Source: Planctomycetota bacterium | Lineage (GTDB): Bacteria; Planctomycetota; Planctomycetia; Pirellulales; UBA1268 | Assembly (NCBI GenBank): GCA_003669605.1 | Contig: QWOP01000036.1 | Coordinates: 1 to 64,000, forward strand | DNA: 64,000 nt | Reading direction: 5' to 3' | Part shown: in pieces, positions 36,912 through 46,302 of the stretch | Layout: every line of letters starts with the position of its first letter | How positions within the stretch are numbered: the first letter of the stretch is position 1 | Made by a program: the position numbers and the translations under genes | Notes under the pieces: generated by a model | The model's database searches: none | Told to the model about the DNA's origin: nothing | Seen by the model: the letters and a program-made list of their open reading frames with translations, nothing else

Positions 36912-37699
36912 CGAGCACCCGCCTTCTTCTTGGAAACGGCCGGGGCCCCTGGGCCGGCGACCTTCTTGAGCAAGTTGGTTTGCTGCACCACCACCATACA
37001 GCCATTGGGACCCGGTACGGCACCACGGACGAGGAGCAGGTTGTGCTCTTTGTCGACCCGAACCACCTTGAGATTCCGCATCGTGGAACGTTCATTACCA
37101 AACCGCCCAGCCATGCGCTTGCCCTTGAAGACACGCGCGGGCGAAGTATTCATCCCAGTGCCACCCTGGTGACGGTGCACCTTTTTGACGCCGTGCGTGG
37201 CCCGCTGACCCTTGAAGCCATGTCGCTTCATGACACCAGCAGTACCGCGCCCCTTGGTCGTCCCCGTCACATCGACACGGGCTACACCCTCGAAGACCTC
37301 GACGGTGAGATCCTGACCGACGTCAACACCTTCGGTAACGCCGCGAAACTCGCGAACAAACCGCTTGGGTTCGCAATTTGGCTTGGCAAGGAGGGCAACG
37401 CCCGCCTCAGCACGTCGCTTGCTACGCTTGCTTTCCAGGCTCGCAACCTGGCCTCGGATTGACCGACTCGCAAGCCGCCTGGGCTTATCGAGAAAGCCCA
37501 ACTGGACGGCAGCATAGCCGTCGCGGTCGAGCGTCCGCAGACAAAGCACCTTGCAAGGCCCGGCTTCGATCACCGTGACAGGCACAGCCGTGCCGTCAGC
37601 ATCGAACACCTGCGTCATGCCGACTTTGCGTCCAAGAAGACCCTTACGGGCAGGGCCGTCAGCCTTGCTGGCTCGGCCGAATCGTCGATGAGCAGCCAT
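36908..37699 (-). CDS. rplC: 50S ribosomal protein L3
   Basis: 263 residues. KGLLGRKVGMTQVFDADG, then the central extension KGRGTAGVMKRHGFKGQRATHGVKKVHRHQGGTGMNTSPARVFKGKRMAGRFG reaching toward the peptidyl transferase centre. A basic N-terminal extension (MAAHRRFGRASKADGPAR) and Lys/Ala-rich tail are extra. ATG 37699 chosen; the frame is open 54 nt upstream. A 198-nt spacer lies upstream and contains a 13-bp palindrome (37804-37816). Confidence 0.97.
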   Translation of the reverse strand: MAAHRRFGRASKADGPARKGLLGRKVGMTQVFDADGTAVPVTVIEAGPCKVLCLRTLDRDGYAAVQLGFLDKPRRLASRSIRGQVASLESKRSKRRAEAGVALLAKPNCEPKRFVREFRGVTEGVDVGQDLTVEVFEGVARVDVTGTTKGRGTAGVMKRHGFKGQRATHGVKKVHRHQGGTGMNTSPARVFKGKRMAGRFGNERSTMRNLKVVRVDKEHNLLLVRGAVPGPNGCMVVVQQTNLLKKVAGPGAPAVSKKKAGAR

Positions 37700-37897
37700 G
37701 TTGTACGTCGCCGAAACTCCCCCACAGCCAAGTCCGCCAAGCGGCAGACACAACCAAGGGAGGTTTCTGAATCACGCTCGAAGTCGCTGGCTGCAGGAGC
37801 ACCCGGGCAATGCCCGAGCCTTACCCACAACGCCTTCCAAGCATGCTTTAACGGACGCTCCTGAAAGTGTAGGAAACCGAACCAGAACCGAATAAAA

Positions 37898-38224
37898 CTA
37901 CCGCGACGAAGCCTTGATTTTGATATCCACGCCAGCAGGAAGGCTCAATTTATTGAGCGCTTCGATGGTCTTTGCCGTTGCCTGAACGATATCAATGACG
38001 CGCTTATGCGTCCTGATCTCGTACTGCTGACGGGCTTTTTTGTCGACATGCGGACTAGAGAGAACGGTGTACCGCTCGATCCGTGTCGGCAGCGGAATCG
38101 GACCGTGAACTTCAGAATTTGTTCGCTTGGCAGTGTCGACGATCTCTGCGGCGCTCTGATCGAGCACGCTGTGATCGTACGCTTCCATGCGGATGCGAAT
38201 GATTTCCTGCGCTGGACCTGCCAC
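37898..38224 (-). CDS. rpsJ: 30S ribosomal protein S10
   Basis: 108 residues. [65 protein letters not shown] and PAGVDIKIK are canonical. Head protein and NusB partner in antitermination. GTG start with GGGGAG 7 nt upstream. First gene of the ribosomal block; no tuf or str-operon genes precede it here. A leader of about 315 nt is predicted. Confidence 0.98.
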   Translation of the reverse strand: MAGPAQEIIRIRMEAYDHSVLDQSAAEIVDTAKRTNSEVHGPIPLPTRIERYTVLSSPHVDKKARQQYEIRTHKRVIDIVQATAKTIEALNKLSLPAGVDIKIKASSR

Positions 38225-38466
38225 GACTCACTCCCCTGACTTCGTTCCGAACTAGTGACTTGAATTCTGCCGCTTTTACAGCCTGCCGGTTGGTGCCGAC
38301 AGAACTTGTCGCTTGCGATCACCTACAGCCAGAGACACTGGCCTGATTCCCTACTCCACACTAAAGATAACCGACGGCATTCTGATTCGTTCGATCCTTG
38401 CCCGCAACGCTCCCACCAAGACTTTTCCTGGCAATCAACATGCCTGGCAAGCCGGCGGGGGCGACG

Positions 38467-38485
38467 AAAAGCCCCGAGAAGGGCT
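38467..38485 (-). promoter_or_regulatory. Attenuator-like hairpin with T-run in the S10 leader
   Basis: Minus strand: AGCCC (38485-38481), 6-nt loop, GGGCT (38474-38470), then TTT. It lies about 55-75 nt after the predicted start of transcription. A second hairpin, GCGGCC-5 nt-GGCCGC, lies just ahead at 38519-38503. The arrangement suggests control by premature termination, but the terminator stem is only 5 bp. Confidence 0.35.
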
Positions 38486-38547
38486 GATCGCGACTGCCTC
38501 CTGCGGCCTGCGGGGCCGCGGGCGTCGTTCGAGGGATCGAAGCGGCA

Positions 38548-38576
38548 AATGTATGGCGGACCCCCAACGGTGTCAA
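38548..38576 (-). promoter_or_regulatory. Putative main promoter of the S10 ribosomal operon
   Basis: Minus-strand TTGACA (38576-38571, perfect), 17-nt spacer and TACATT (38553-38548). Same hexamers as the peroxidase promoter. Predicted start about 38541, leaving a leader of about 315 nt. Confidence 0.6.
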
Positions 38577-38750
38577 CATGCTCGCCTGCCGAAGCCACTT
38601 CTTTGCAGATTTGAGCCCCTTTGTCGCTGGCTTTGCCCCTCATCGACCGTCTTCTCTCCCGTCCTGCACGTTTCCCCAGGGAGCCGTTTGAAATGGTTTT
38701 TTTGACGCTGACAGTCGCCTGCGATGACTGCGGCTTCTGGGGGGAGTCGC

Positions 38751-38778
38751 TTGGCTTCTCTCTCTCATCGCGTATTTT
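38751..38778 (+). promoter_or_regulatory. Possible promoter of the alcohol dehydrogenase gene
   Basis: TTGGCT (38751-38756), 16-nt spacer, TATTTT (38773-38778); both hexamers 4 of 6. Predicted leader about 45 nt. Confidence 0.3.
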
Positions 38779-38827
38779 AGCGGTATGTCGCAGTTGCTTT
38801 CCCTCTGAATGACGGATCACACGCCCT

Positions 38828-39871
38828 ATGAAGGTTCTTCTCCTTACCGCGCCGAGTGTGCTTGAATTTACCGACATGGAGGCCCCTCTCCCCGGCCCAG
38901 GAGAGGTCCGGATTCGCGTCGCAGCCTGCGGGATCTGTGGGAGTGATGTGCACGGATTGAACGGTTCGACGGGGAGGCGAATTCCCCCTTTGGTGATGGG
39001 CCACGAGGCTGCCGGCATCGTTGAATCGGTCGGTGGTGGGGTGGTCGATCTGCCGATCGGGACCCGTGTTGCCCTCGATTCCACTGCGTTTTGCGGGTCC
39101 TGCGACCACTGCCGTGCTGGGAGAGAGAATCTCTGCTCATCTCGCCAAGTCCTTGGGGTCTCCTGCGGGCAATACCGTCGCCATGGCTGCTTCGCTGAGT
39201 TTGTGGTGGTTCCGCGGCGGATCGTCTATCCCATTCCTGATCAACTCGACTTTGTGGCCGCGGCCCTACTCGAGCCACTGACGATCGCCCTCCACGCCGT
39301 CCATCTGGCCGATGTCGGCCCCACAACGCGCTCCGCGGTGGTGGTCGGTGCTGGTCCGATTGGACTGGCCTGCGTGGCGTCGCTGCGTGCCTACGGTGTT
39401 CCCCGGATCGCGGCTGTCGATCTCGATGAGGGGCGGCTGTCGCAAGCTCGGTCGTTGGGGGCCACCGAGACGTTTCTCGCTGGCGACGACGCCGGGGCTC
39501 AGGCCGCCAAATGGGGCACTTCCACCCCCGATACCGACGGGGCCGATGTGGTCTTTGAGGCGGTGGGGGCCAGCGCACCGGTCAGGACAGCCATCGAGGC
39601 TGCCACTCGGGGCGGTACCGTGGTGCTGGTTGGCAATGTCTCGCAGCTGATCGAGATGCCCCTGCAGTTGGTGGTCACCCGACAATTGCGACTCCAGGGC
39701 TCATGCTCGTCAGCCGGCAGTTATCCAGAGGCAATCCGACTGGTCGCGGAAGGGCGGGTCGACCTCTCCTGCTTCGTCAGTAAAGTGGCACCACTCAGCG
39801 AGGGTGTCGATTGGTTTCACCGACTCCATGACCGAGAACAGGGGTTGGTCAAAGTCGTCCTCAAGCCCTGA
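38828..39871 (+). CDS. Zinc-dependent medium-chain alcohol/polyol dehydrogenase
   Basis: 347 residues of the MDR superfamily (sorbitol/threonine dehydrogenase-like). Catalytic-zinc ligands in CGICGSDVHG and GHEAAG; structural-zinc site with four cysteines, CGSCDHCRAGRENLC; Rossmann VVVGAGPIGLACVASLRAYG with an acidic AVDLDEGR at the end of beta-2, pointing to NAD rather than NADP. Oxidises a secondary alcohol of a sugar or related compound; substrate unresolved. It is followed after 32 nt by an SDR oxidoreductase, so both may act in one sugar-catabolic route. Confidence 0.88.
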   Translation: MKVLLLTAPSVLEFTDMEAPLPGPGEVRIRVAACGICGSDVHGLNGSTGRRIPPLVMGHEAAGIVESVGGGVVDLPIGTRVALDSTAFCGSCDHCRAGRENLCSSRQVLGVSCGQYRRHGCFAEFVVVPRRIVYPIPDQLDFVAAALLEPLTIALHAVHLADVGPTTRSAVVVGAGPIGLACVASLRAYGVPRIAAVDLDEGRLSQARSLGATETFLAGDDAGAQAAKWGTSTPDTDGADVVFEAVGASAPVRTAIEAATRGGTVVLVGNVSQLIEMPLQLVVTRQLRLQGSCSSAGSYPEAIRLVAEGRVDLSCFVSKVAPLSEGVDWFHRLHDREQGLVKVVLKP

Positions 39872-39903
39872 TTTAAAAAGTCCGACAGCCCCCGGAGCAG
39901 GCC

Positions 39904-40719
39904 ATGAGCCGCACCTCACCCACTGGACCCGCCCTCTTTGATCTGACCGGACGGACGGCCCTCGTCACCGGCGCGAGCCGCGGACTCGGCCTGCAGATGG
40001 CCGGTGCATTGGCGCGGGCCGGGGCCGATCTGGTGATCACCTCCCGAAAAGTTGACGACCTGGTCGAGCCACGCCGGAGCCTCGAATCCCACGGACACCG
40101 GGTCTTTCCCCTGCCCCTCGACCTGCGGAGTGAGTCAAGCATCCGGGAGTGCGCCGCGGCCGCGATCGCTACCGGAGGCGCCATCGACATCCTCCTCAAC
40201 AATGCCGGTTGCAACATCCGCAAGCCCGCAGTCGAGATCACCTGGGACGACTGGAACACCGTCCTCGACACCAATCTCCGCGGCACATTTTTCATGGCCC
40301 AAGCGATGGCCCGCCACATGATTCCACGGAAGCAGGGGCGAATCATCAACATCGGCAGCGTGACAAGCGTCTTTGGCTATGCGGGTCTGACCCCGTATTC
40401 AGCCAGCCGCGGCGGCGTGAAGCAGATGACGATGAGCCTCGCCGACGATCTCGGCCCTCACGGCATCACCGTCAACTGCCTCGCTCCAGGCTGGTTCCGT
40501 ACTGCGCAGAACGACGTCATGTACCGTGACCAGGAGTGGATCGAATACCTCACGGAGAGGATCCCACTCAAGCGGCCCGGAAAGGCCGAAGACCTCGACG
40601 GAGCGGTCGTGTTTCTCGCCTCCGATGCCAGCGCCTATGTCACCGGCCAGACCCTCCTCGTCGACGGTGGCATCACCACCGGCTCAACCCGAGCCCTCCC
40701 CAAGCCGAAGCCGGCATGA
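39904..40719 (+). CDS. SDR-family oxidoreductase (gluconate 5-dehydrogenase-like), atypical active site
   Basis: 271 residues, classical short-chain dehydrogenase layout: TGASRGLG (22-29), NNAG, IINIGS serine block, and the Tyr block at 165-171, PGWFRT, and a C-terminal VDGGITTG. The Tyr block reads YSASRGG: the usual catalytic Lys of YxxxK is Arg169 (codon CGC at 40408-40410) while the context is otherwise exactly that of gluconate 5-dehydrogenase-like enzymes. Activity may be reduced or altered. Starts 32 nt after the alcohol dehydrogenase on the same strand. Confidence 0.88.
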   Translation: MSRTSPTGPALFDLTGRTALVTGASRGLGLQMAGALARAGADLVITSRKVDDLVEPRRSLESHGHRVFPLPLDLRSESSIRECAAAAIATGGAIDILLNNAGCNIRKPAVEITWDDWNTVLDTNLRGTFFMAQAMARHMIPRKQGRIINIGSVTSVFGYAGLTPYSASRGGVKQMTMSLADDLGPHGITVNCLAPGWFRTAQNDVMYRDQEWIEYLTERIPLKRPGKAEDLDGAVVFLASDASAYVTGQTLLVDGGITTGSTRALPKPKPA

Positions 40720-40876
40720 TCCCTGGCCGGCGATCGGCTTCCCGGTCTTGCGCCGGGTCGATGCGTTGGTGCTCTTCTCTCGGCGGCAACTCGCCGAGAG
40801 CATTCTTGATCCCGAACGGCTTGAACGCTCGAGGCTTCGCCACCGCGTTCCCCCTCCTCGACTTCAAGAGAAGCAC
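40673..40876 (-). other. Unassigned open frame in the SDR-EF-G spacer
   Basis: A GTG-initiated frame of 67 residues, with an internal GTG (VAKPRAFKPFGIKNALGE) preceded by AGGAGG. Codon third positions are GC-rich, as in real genes here, but it overlaps the SDR 3' end by 47 nt and contains a hairpin. I recognise no family. It may be a small gene, a decayed gene or a dispersed repeat. Confidence 0.2.
40777..40800. terminator. 9-bp hairpin downstream of the SDR gene
   Basis: Exact arms CTCTCGGCG (40777-40785) and CGCCGAGAG (40792-40800) around a 6-nt loop, about 57 nt after the SDR stop and about 130 nt before the convergent EF-G end. CATTCTT follows on the plus strand, only weakly T-rich. Confidence 0.4.
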
Positions 40877-40928
40877 GCTGCCGGCCCCGAGCGGGGCTTT
40901 CCGCCGTGACGGCCAATCGAGACGGATG

Positions 40929-43028
<2,100 letters not shown>

Positions 43029-43059
43029 GGGAAGACTCCTCGGGGAGCGGCGGCGGCAG

Positions 43060-44904
43060 TCACATCTTGCGGACGGTGCCGATGCCGAGCAGTTCGAGCC
43101 CCTGACGGAGCACGCGGCCAGTCAGGTCGCAGAGGGCAAGCCGACTGGCTCGCTCGGGCTCGGATGCCTTCAGGATCGGGAGGGCATCGTAGAAGGACGA
43201 ATAGCAGGCAGCGAGGTCGAACAGCCAAGCGGTCAGCAGATTGGGCCGGTAGTCAGCCTCGACATCCTCGAGCACCTCCCCGAATCGCATGATCTCGAGG
43301 GCCAGCGCGCGTTCTTTAGGATCGGCGAGAAGGATCTCTGTGGCTGATCGTCGCAGCGTTTCGCGGTCGATCCCCCCCTTCTCCAGCACTCCCTCCACGC
43401 GGGCTACCGCGTACTGCATGTAGGCGGCGGTGTTGCCGGTGAGCTGGAGCATCTTGTCGAAGCTGAAAACGTAGTCCGTGGTCCGATTCTGGCTGAGATC
43501 GGCGTACTTGATGGCGCCGATGCCGACCGTTGTGGCAACCCGCTGCCGTTCGTCGGTTGCCATCGCATCATCGGTGGCCACCACAGCCAGCGCCCGCTCC
43601 ACTCCCTCATCGAGCAGCGACTCCAGCCCAACCGTGTCGCCGGCCCGAGTCTTAAACGGCCTGCCGTCGTCCCCAAGCACAGTACCAAACGCCACATGGA
43701 CGAGGTCGACGTCTCCCAAGCCCCAGCGGCGGGCGGTTTGGAAGAGTTGATCGAAGTGCTGCCCCTGGCGGTGGTCGACGACGTACAGGATCCGGTCCGG
43801 CTTCCAGTGCGCCAGCCGCCACTGGATCGTCGCCAGATCGGTGGTGGCATAGAGAAATGCACCGTCAGCCTTGCGGACGAGGAACGGGGGCTTGTCGTCG
43901 CCATCGAGAAACACGCCGATGGCGCCACGGCTCTCCCGAGCCAGTCCCTTCTGTTGGAGATCCTCGACGACGAACGCCAGGAACGGGTGGAAGAAACTCT
44001 CGCCGAGCCGATGGTCGAACGTGACGTCGAGTCGCCGGTAGATCTTTTCGATGTCAGCGAGGCATGCCGGCATGAACCGCTCCCAGAGAGCCTTGTTCTC
44101 GGCATCTCCCTCGTGGAGTCTCGCGGTCTCGAGGAGCACCTCGCGGCCCGCGTCGGGGTATTTCGCGGCCAAGTCGGCCAGTCCCAAGTCGGCGGAGAGT
44201 TCGTCGGGCTTGCCGTCAGTCAGTTTCCGCACCGTCCGGTAGATCCGTCCCAGTTCGGCCGTCGGATCCGTGGCAAAGGCCGCCTCGTCACCGAATCGCT
44301 TCCATCCCCAGAGAATCATGCCGAACTGCGTACCCCAGTCGCCGAGATGGTTGTCGGTGATGGTGCGGTGGCCTCGAAAGGCGAGGATCCTCGCCAACGC
44401 ATCGCCGATCACGGTGGAGCGAATGTGTCCGACGTGCATCGGTTTGGCGACGTTCGGCGAACTGAAATCGATGACGACCGTCTCCGGATCGGCAACGATT
44501 GGCACGCCGAATCGGGCGTCGCGGCAGGCGGCCAAAACCGCTGCGGAGAGGGCATCCGCCCGGACGGTGACATTGATGAACCCAGGGCCAACCGGATCGC
44601 CCGGCGGCTCAAAAATGGCAGCGAATTCAGGACTCCTGGCAAGCCGGGTGATGATCTCCACGGCCAGTTCACGCGGCTTCCTGCCGGCCTTTTTAGCCAG
44701 CCCCATCGCCATCGTGCCGGAGTAGTCGCCAAACTTGGCGTCGGCCGTCTCCCGCACCTGATCGATCAGAGTCGACAGATCCTCGCGTGGGATCGCCACC
44801 ACACCGTCGTCGGCAAGGCCGCAAAGCGCGTGCGAAAAACAACGCCTCAACCGGTCACGGAATGTCCCCGGAGCCGCCTCCCCTTCGCCCGGCGTCGCCA
44901 TCAC
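43060..44904 (-). CDS. argS: Arginyl-tRNA synthetase
   Basis: 614 residues. N-terminal additional domain for tRNA D-loop recognition, class I Rossmann domain with SSPNVAKPMHVGHIRST (HIGH as HVGH), DWGTQFGM, and the KMSKS region as GRPFKTRAGDTV, typical of ArgRS enzymes lacking canonical KMSKS. C-terminal DALR helical domain with AAYMQYAVAR and ends LLGIGTVRKM. GTG 44904 gives a GTGA overlap with rsfS; ATG 44901 is equally possible. Confidence 0.97.
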   Translation of the reverse strand: MMATPGEGEAAPGTFRDRLRRCFSHALCGLADDGVVAIPREDLSTLIDQVRETADAKFGDYSGTMAMGLAKKAGRKPRELAVEIITRLARSPEFAAIFEPPGDPVGPGFINVTVRADALSAAVLAACRDARFGVPIVADPETVVIDFSSPNVAKPMHVGHIRSTVIGDALARILAFRGHRTITDNHLGDWGTQFGMILWGWKRFGDEAAFATDPTAELGRIYRTVRKLTDGKPDELSADLGLADLAAKYPDAGREVLLETARLHEGDAENKALWERFMPACLADIEKIYRRLDVTFDHRLGESFFHPFLAFVVEDLQQKGLARESRGAIGVFLDGDDKPPFLVRKADGAFLYATTDLATIQWRLAHWKPDRILYVVDHRQGQHFDQLFQTARRWGLGDVDLVHVAFGTVLGDDGRPFKTRAGDTVGLESLLDEGVERALAVVATDDAMATDERQRVATTVGIGAIKYADLSQNRTTDYVFSFDKMLQLTGNTAAYMQYAVARVEGVLEKGGIDRETLRRSATEILLADPKERALALEIMRFGEVLEDVEADYRPNLLTAWLFDLAACYSSFYDALPILKASEPERASRLALCDLTGRVLRQGLELLGIGTVRKM

Positions 44905-45305
44905 GTCGCCGCTCCGGCAGTAGGGAGCGGCACATGGCGGGCCTCACTCCAGAGGTGCTCGAGGTCCCAATATTGTCGGGCCTCTGCGTCGAACAATTGC
45001 ACGACGACATCACCGTAGTCGAGGATGATCCAGCGCCCTTCCTCGTACCCCTCGGCACCGCGTTTCCGGTCGTGCCATTCCTTCTTCATGACCGCCTGGA
45101 TCTCATCGGCCATGGCGTGGATCTGACGGCGGCTCGCGCCAGTCACTACCACGAAGTAGTCGAAGACCGGGGTCACCGCTCGGAGGTCGAGAACGCGGAT
45201 GTCGGTGCCGCGGCTCTCCTCGGCAACCTTCGCCGCGGCCAATGCCCTCTCAAGCGCTGGAGCAAGGGGTGAATCGGAGTCGGCATCGCGGGAAGCTGTC
45301 GGCAT
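44901..45305 (-). CDS. rsfS: Ribosomal silencing factor RsfS
   Basis: 134 residues. VLDLRAVTPVFDYFVVVTGASRRQIHAMADEI and the C-terminal WIILDYGDVVVQLFDAEARQYWDLEHLW identify the RsfS/Iojap family, which binds L14 and blocks subunit joining when nutrients are scarce. ATG 45305 fits family length; the open frame 42 codons upstream looks noncoding. Overlaps argS. Confidence 0.96.
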   Translation of the reverse strand: MPTASRDADSDSPLAPALERALAAAKVAEESRGTDIRVLDLRAVTPVFDYFVVVTGASRRQIHAMADEIQAVMKKEWHDRKRGAEGYEEGRWIILDYGDVVVQLFDAEARQYWDLEHLWSEARHVPLPTAGAAT

Positions 45306-45446
45306 GGGGGGAACTCTCACCGGCAAACGCGGCGGAAAAATGTGTGCGGGGCGTCGGTGACGCAGTCTACCCGCAATTCCGACGGCGGCCCAATCACCTC
45401 CCCCAATCGACCGACTGGGCTTGAGCGGCATTGGGCCGGCATCCGT

Positions 45447-46283
45447 TCAACGCCCGCACGCCCGTTCGGCAGCCATGGCGATACCGGCGAGCACCAGATC
45501 GGGCATCTCGATCGCCCCGGGGACGGCATCTCGAACCGCCGCCCTCCAGCCGCCGGTGAGAATCACGGGGGTGCCTTCGCCGAGCGACTGTCGCGCCGCT
45601 GCGACAAGCCTGCCGATCGCCCCGCGGATCCCCCAGCCGATCCCGGCGGCGATCGCCTCCTGCGTATTCCGGCCGGGCATCGCCGGGGGGTCCGCGTGCT
45701 CGAGGGCCTTCACCTCCGGCAGTTTGCTCGTGCCCTCCGCCAGTGCCCGTGCCATCAGCGTGGGCCCGGGGAGGATGGCACCGCCGAGAAATCTGCCGTC
45801 GGCAGAGAGCATGTCGACCGTGGCAGCCGTCCCGCAATCAACGACGATCGCGCCCTGCCCCGCCGGCTTGATCAACGCCGCTGCCGTGGCAGCCGCTAAC
45901 CTGTCGATGCCCACCCTGTGCGGCTCGGCAAGGTCGATCATCAGCGGCAGGTCGTGGTGCCCGACACGGCGTTGGCGCAGCGGGCGGTGGCCGGTCGCCG
46001 ATTCCTCCGCCAACGCCATCTCCAGGACACCGGCAGCAGCGTCATGGACGCTGGCGACGAGAATCACCGCCGCGGACGGCGCGGCAGTGCGAAGCCAGTC
46101 CCGCAGTTGAGCCGTGCGCAGGCCACGGGAATCGATGTCCCTTCTCTGCCCGACTGTCGGCAGCCGACGGGCTCCGCCGGCCATGGAAAATCCATGATCC
46201 TCGACCACCGCCAGCTTGATGCGACTGTTTCCAACATCGGCCAAGAGGACCGTGTCGCCGAGGCAGATCGACGGGCGGGGCAT
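45447..46283 (-). CDS. coaX: Type III pantothenate kinase
   Basis: 278 residues of the ASKHA fold. LLADVGNSRIKLAVVEDH (phosphate-1), VGIDRLAAATAA, VVDCGTAATVDML (phosphate-2/pantothenate) and GGAILPG are diagnostic. First step of coenzyme A synthesis; type III enzymes use a monovalent cation and are not feedback-inhibited by CoA. GAGGA 7 nt before ATG 46283 sets the start. 19 nt after obg; 141 nt before rsfS. Confidence 0.95.
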   Translation of the reverse strand: MPRPSICLGDTVLLADVGNSRIKLAVVEDHGFSMAGGARRLPTVGQRRDIDSRGLRTAQLRDWLRTAAPSAAVILVASVHDAAAGVLEMALAEESATGHRPLRQRRVGHHDLPLMIDLAEPHRVGIDRLAAATAAALIKPAGQGAIVVDCGTAATVDMLSADGRFLGGAILPGPTLMARALAEGTSKLPEVKALEHADPPAMPGRNTQEAIAAGIGWGIRGAIGRLVAAARQSLGEGTPVILTGGWRAAVRDAVPGAIEMPDLVLAGIAMAAERACGR

Positions 46284-46302
46284 GGCACGCTCCTCGGTGG
46301 AG

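Larger units (their letters stand above)
38225..38827. other. Divergent regulatory region between rpsJ and the dehydrogenase gene
   Basis: 603 nt without a convincing gene. It holds the S10 promoter candidate, two hairpins in the predicted S10 leader (38503-38519 and 38467-38485) and a weaker plus-strand promoter before the alcohol dehydrogenase. Frames crossing it have no recognisable content. Confidence 0.65.

Noticed and set aside
38323-39084. 253-residue minus-strand frame spanning the S10 leader and the dehydrogenase gene
   Set aside because: Overlaps the dehydrogenase 5' end in antisense and has no recognisable sequence; the region is better explained as leader and promoters.
43696-45018. 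440-residue plus-strand frame opposite argS
   Set aside because: Antisense shadow of arginyl-tRNA synthetase.
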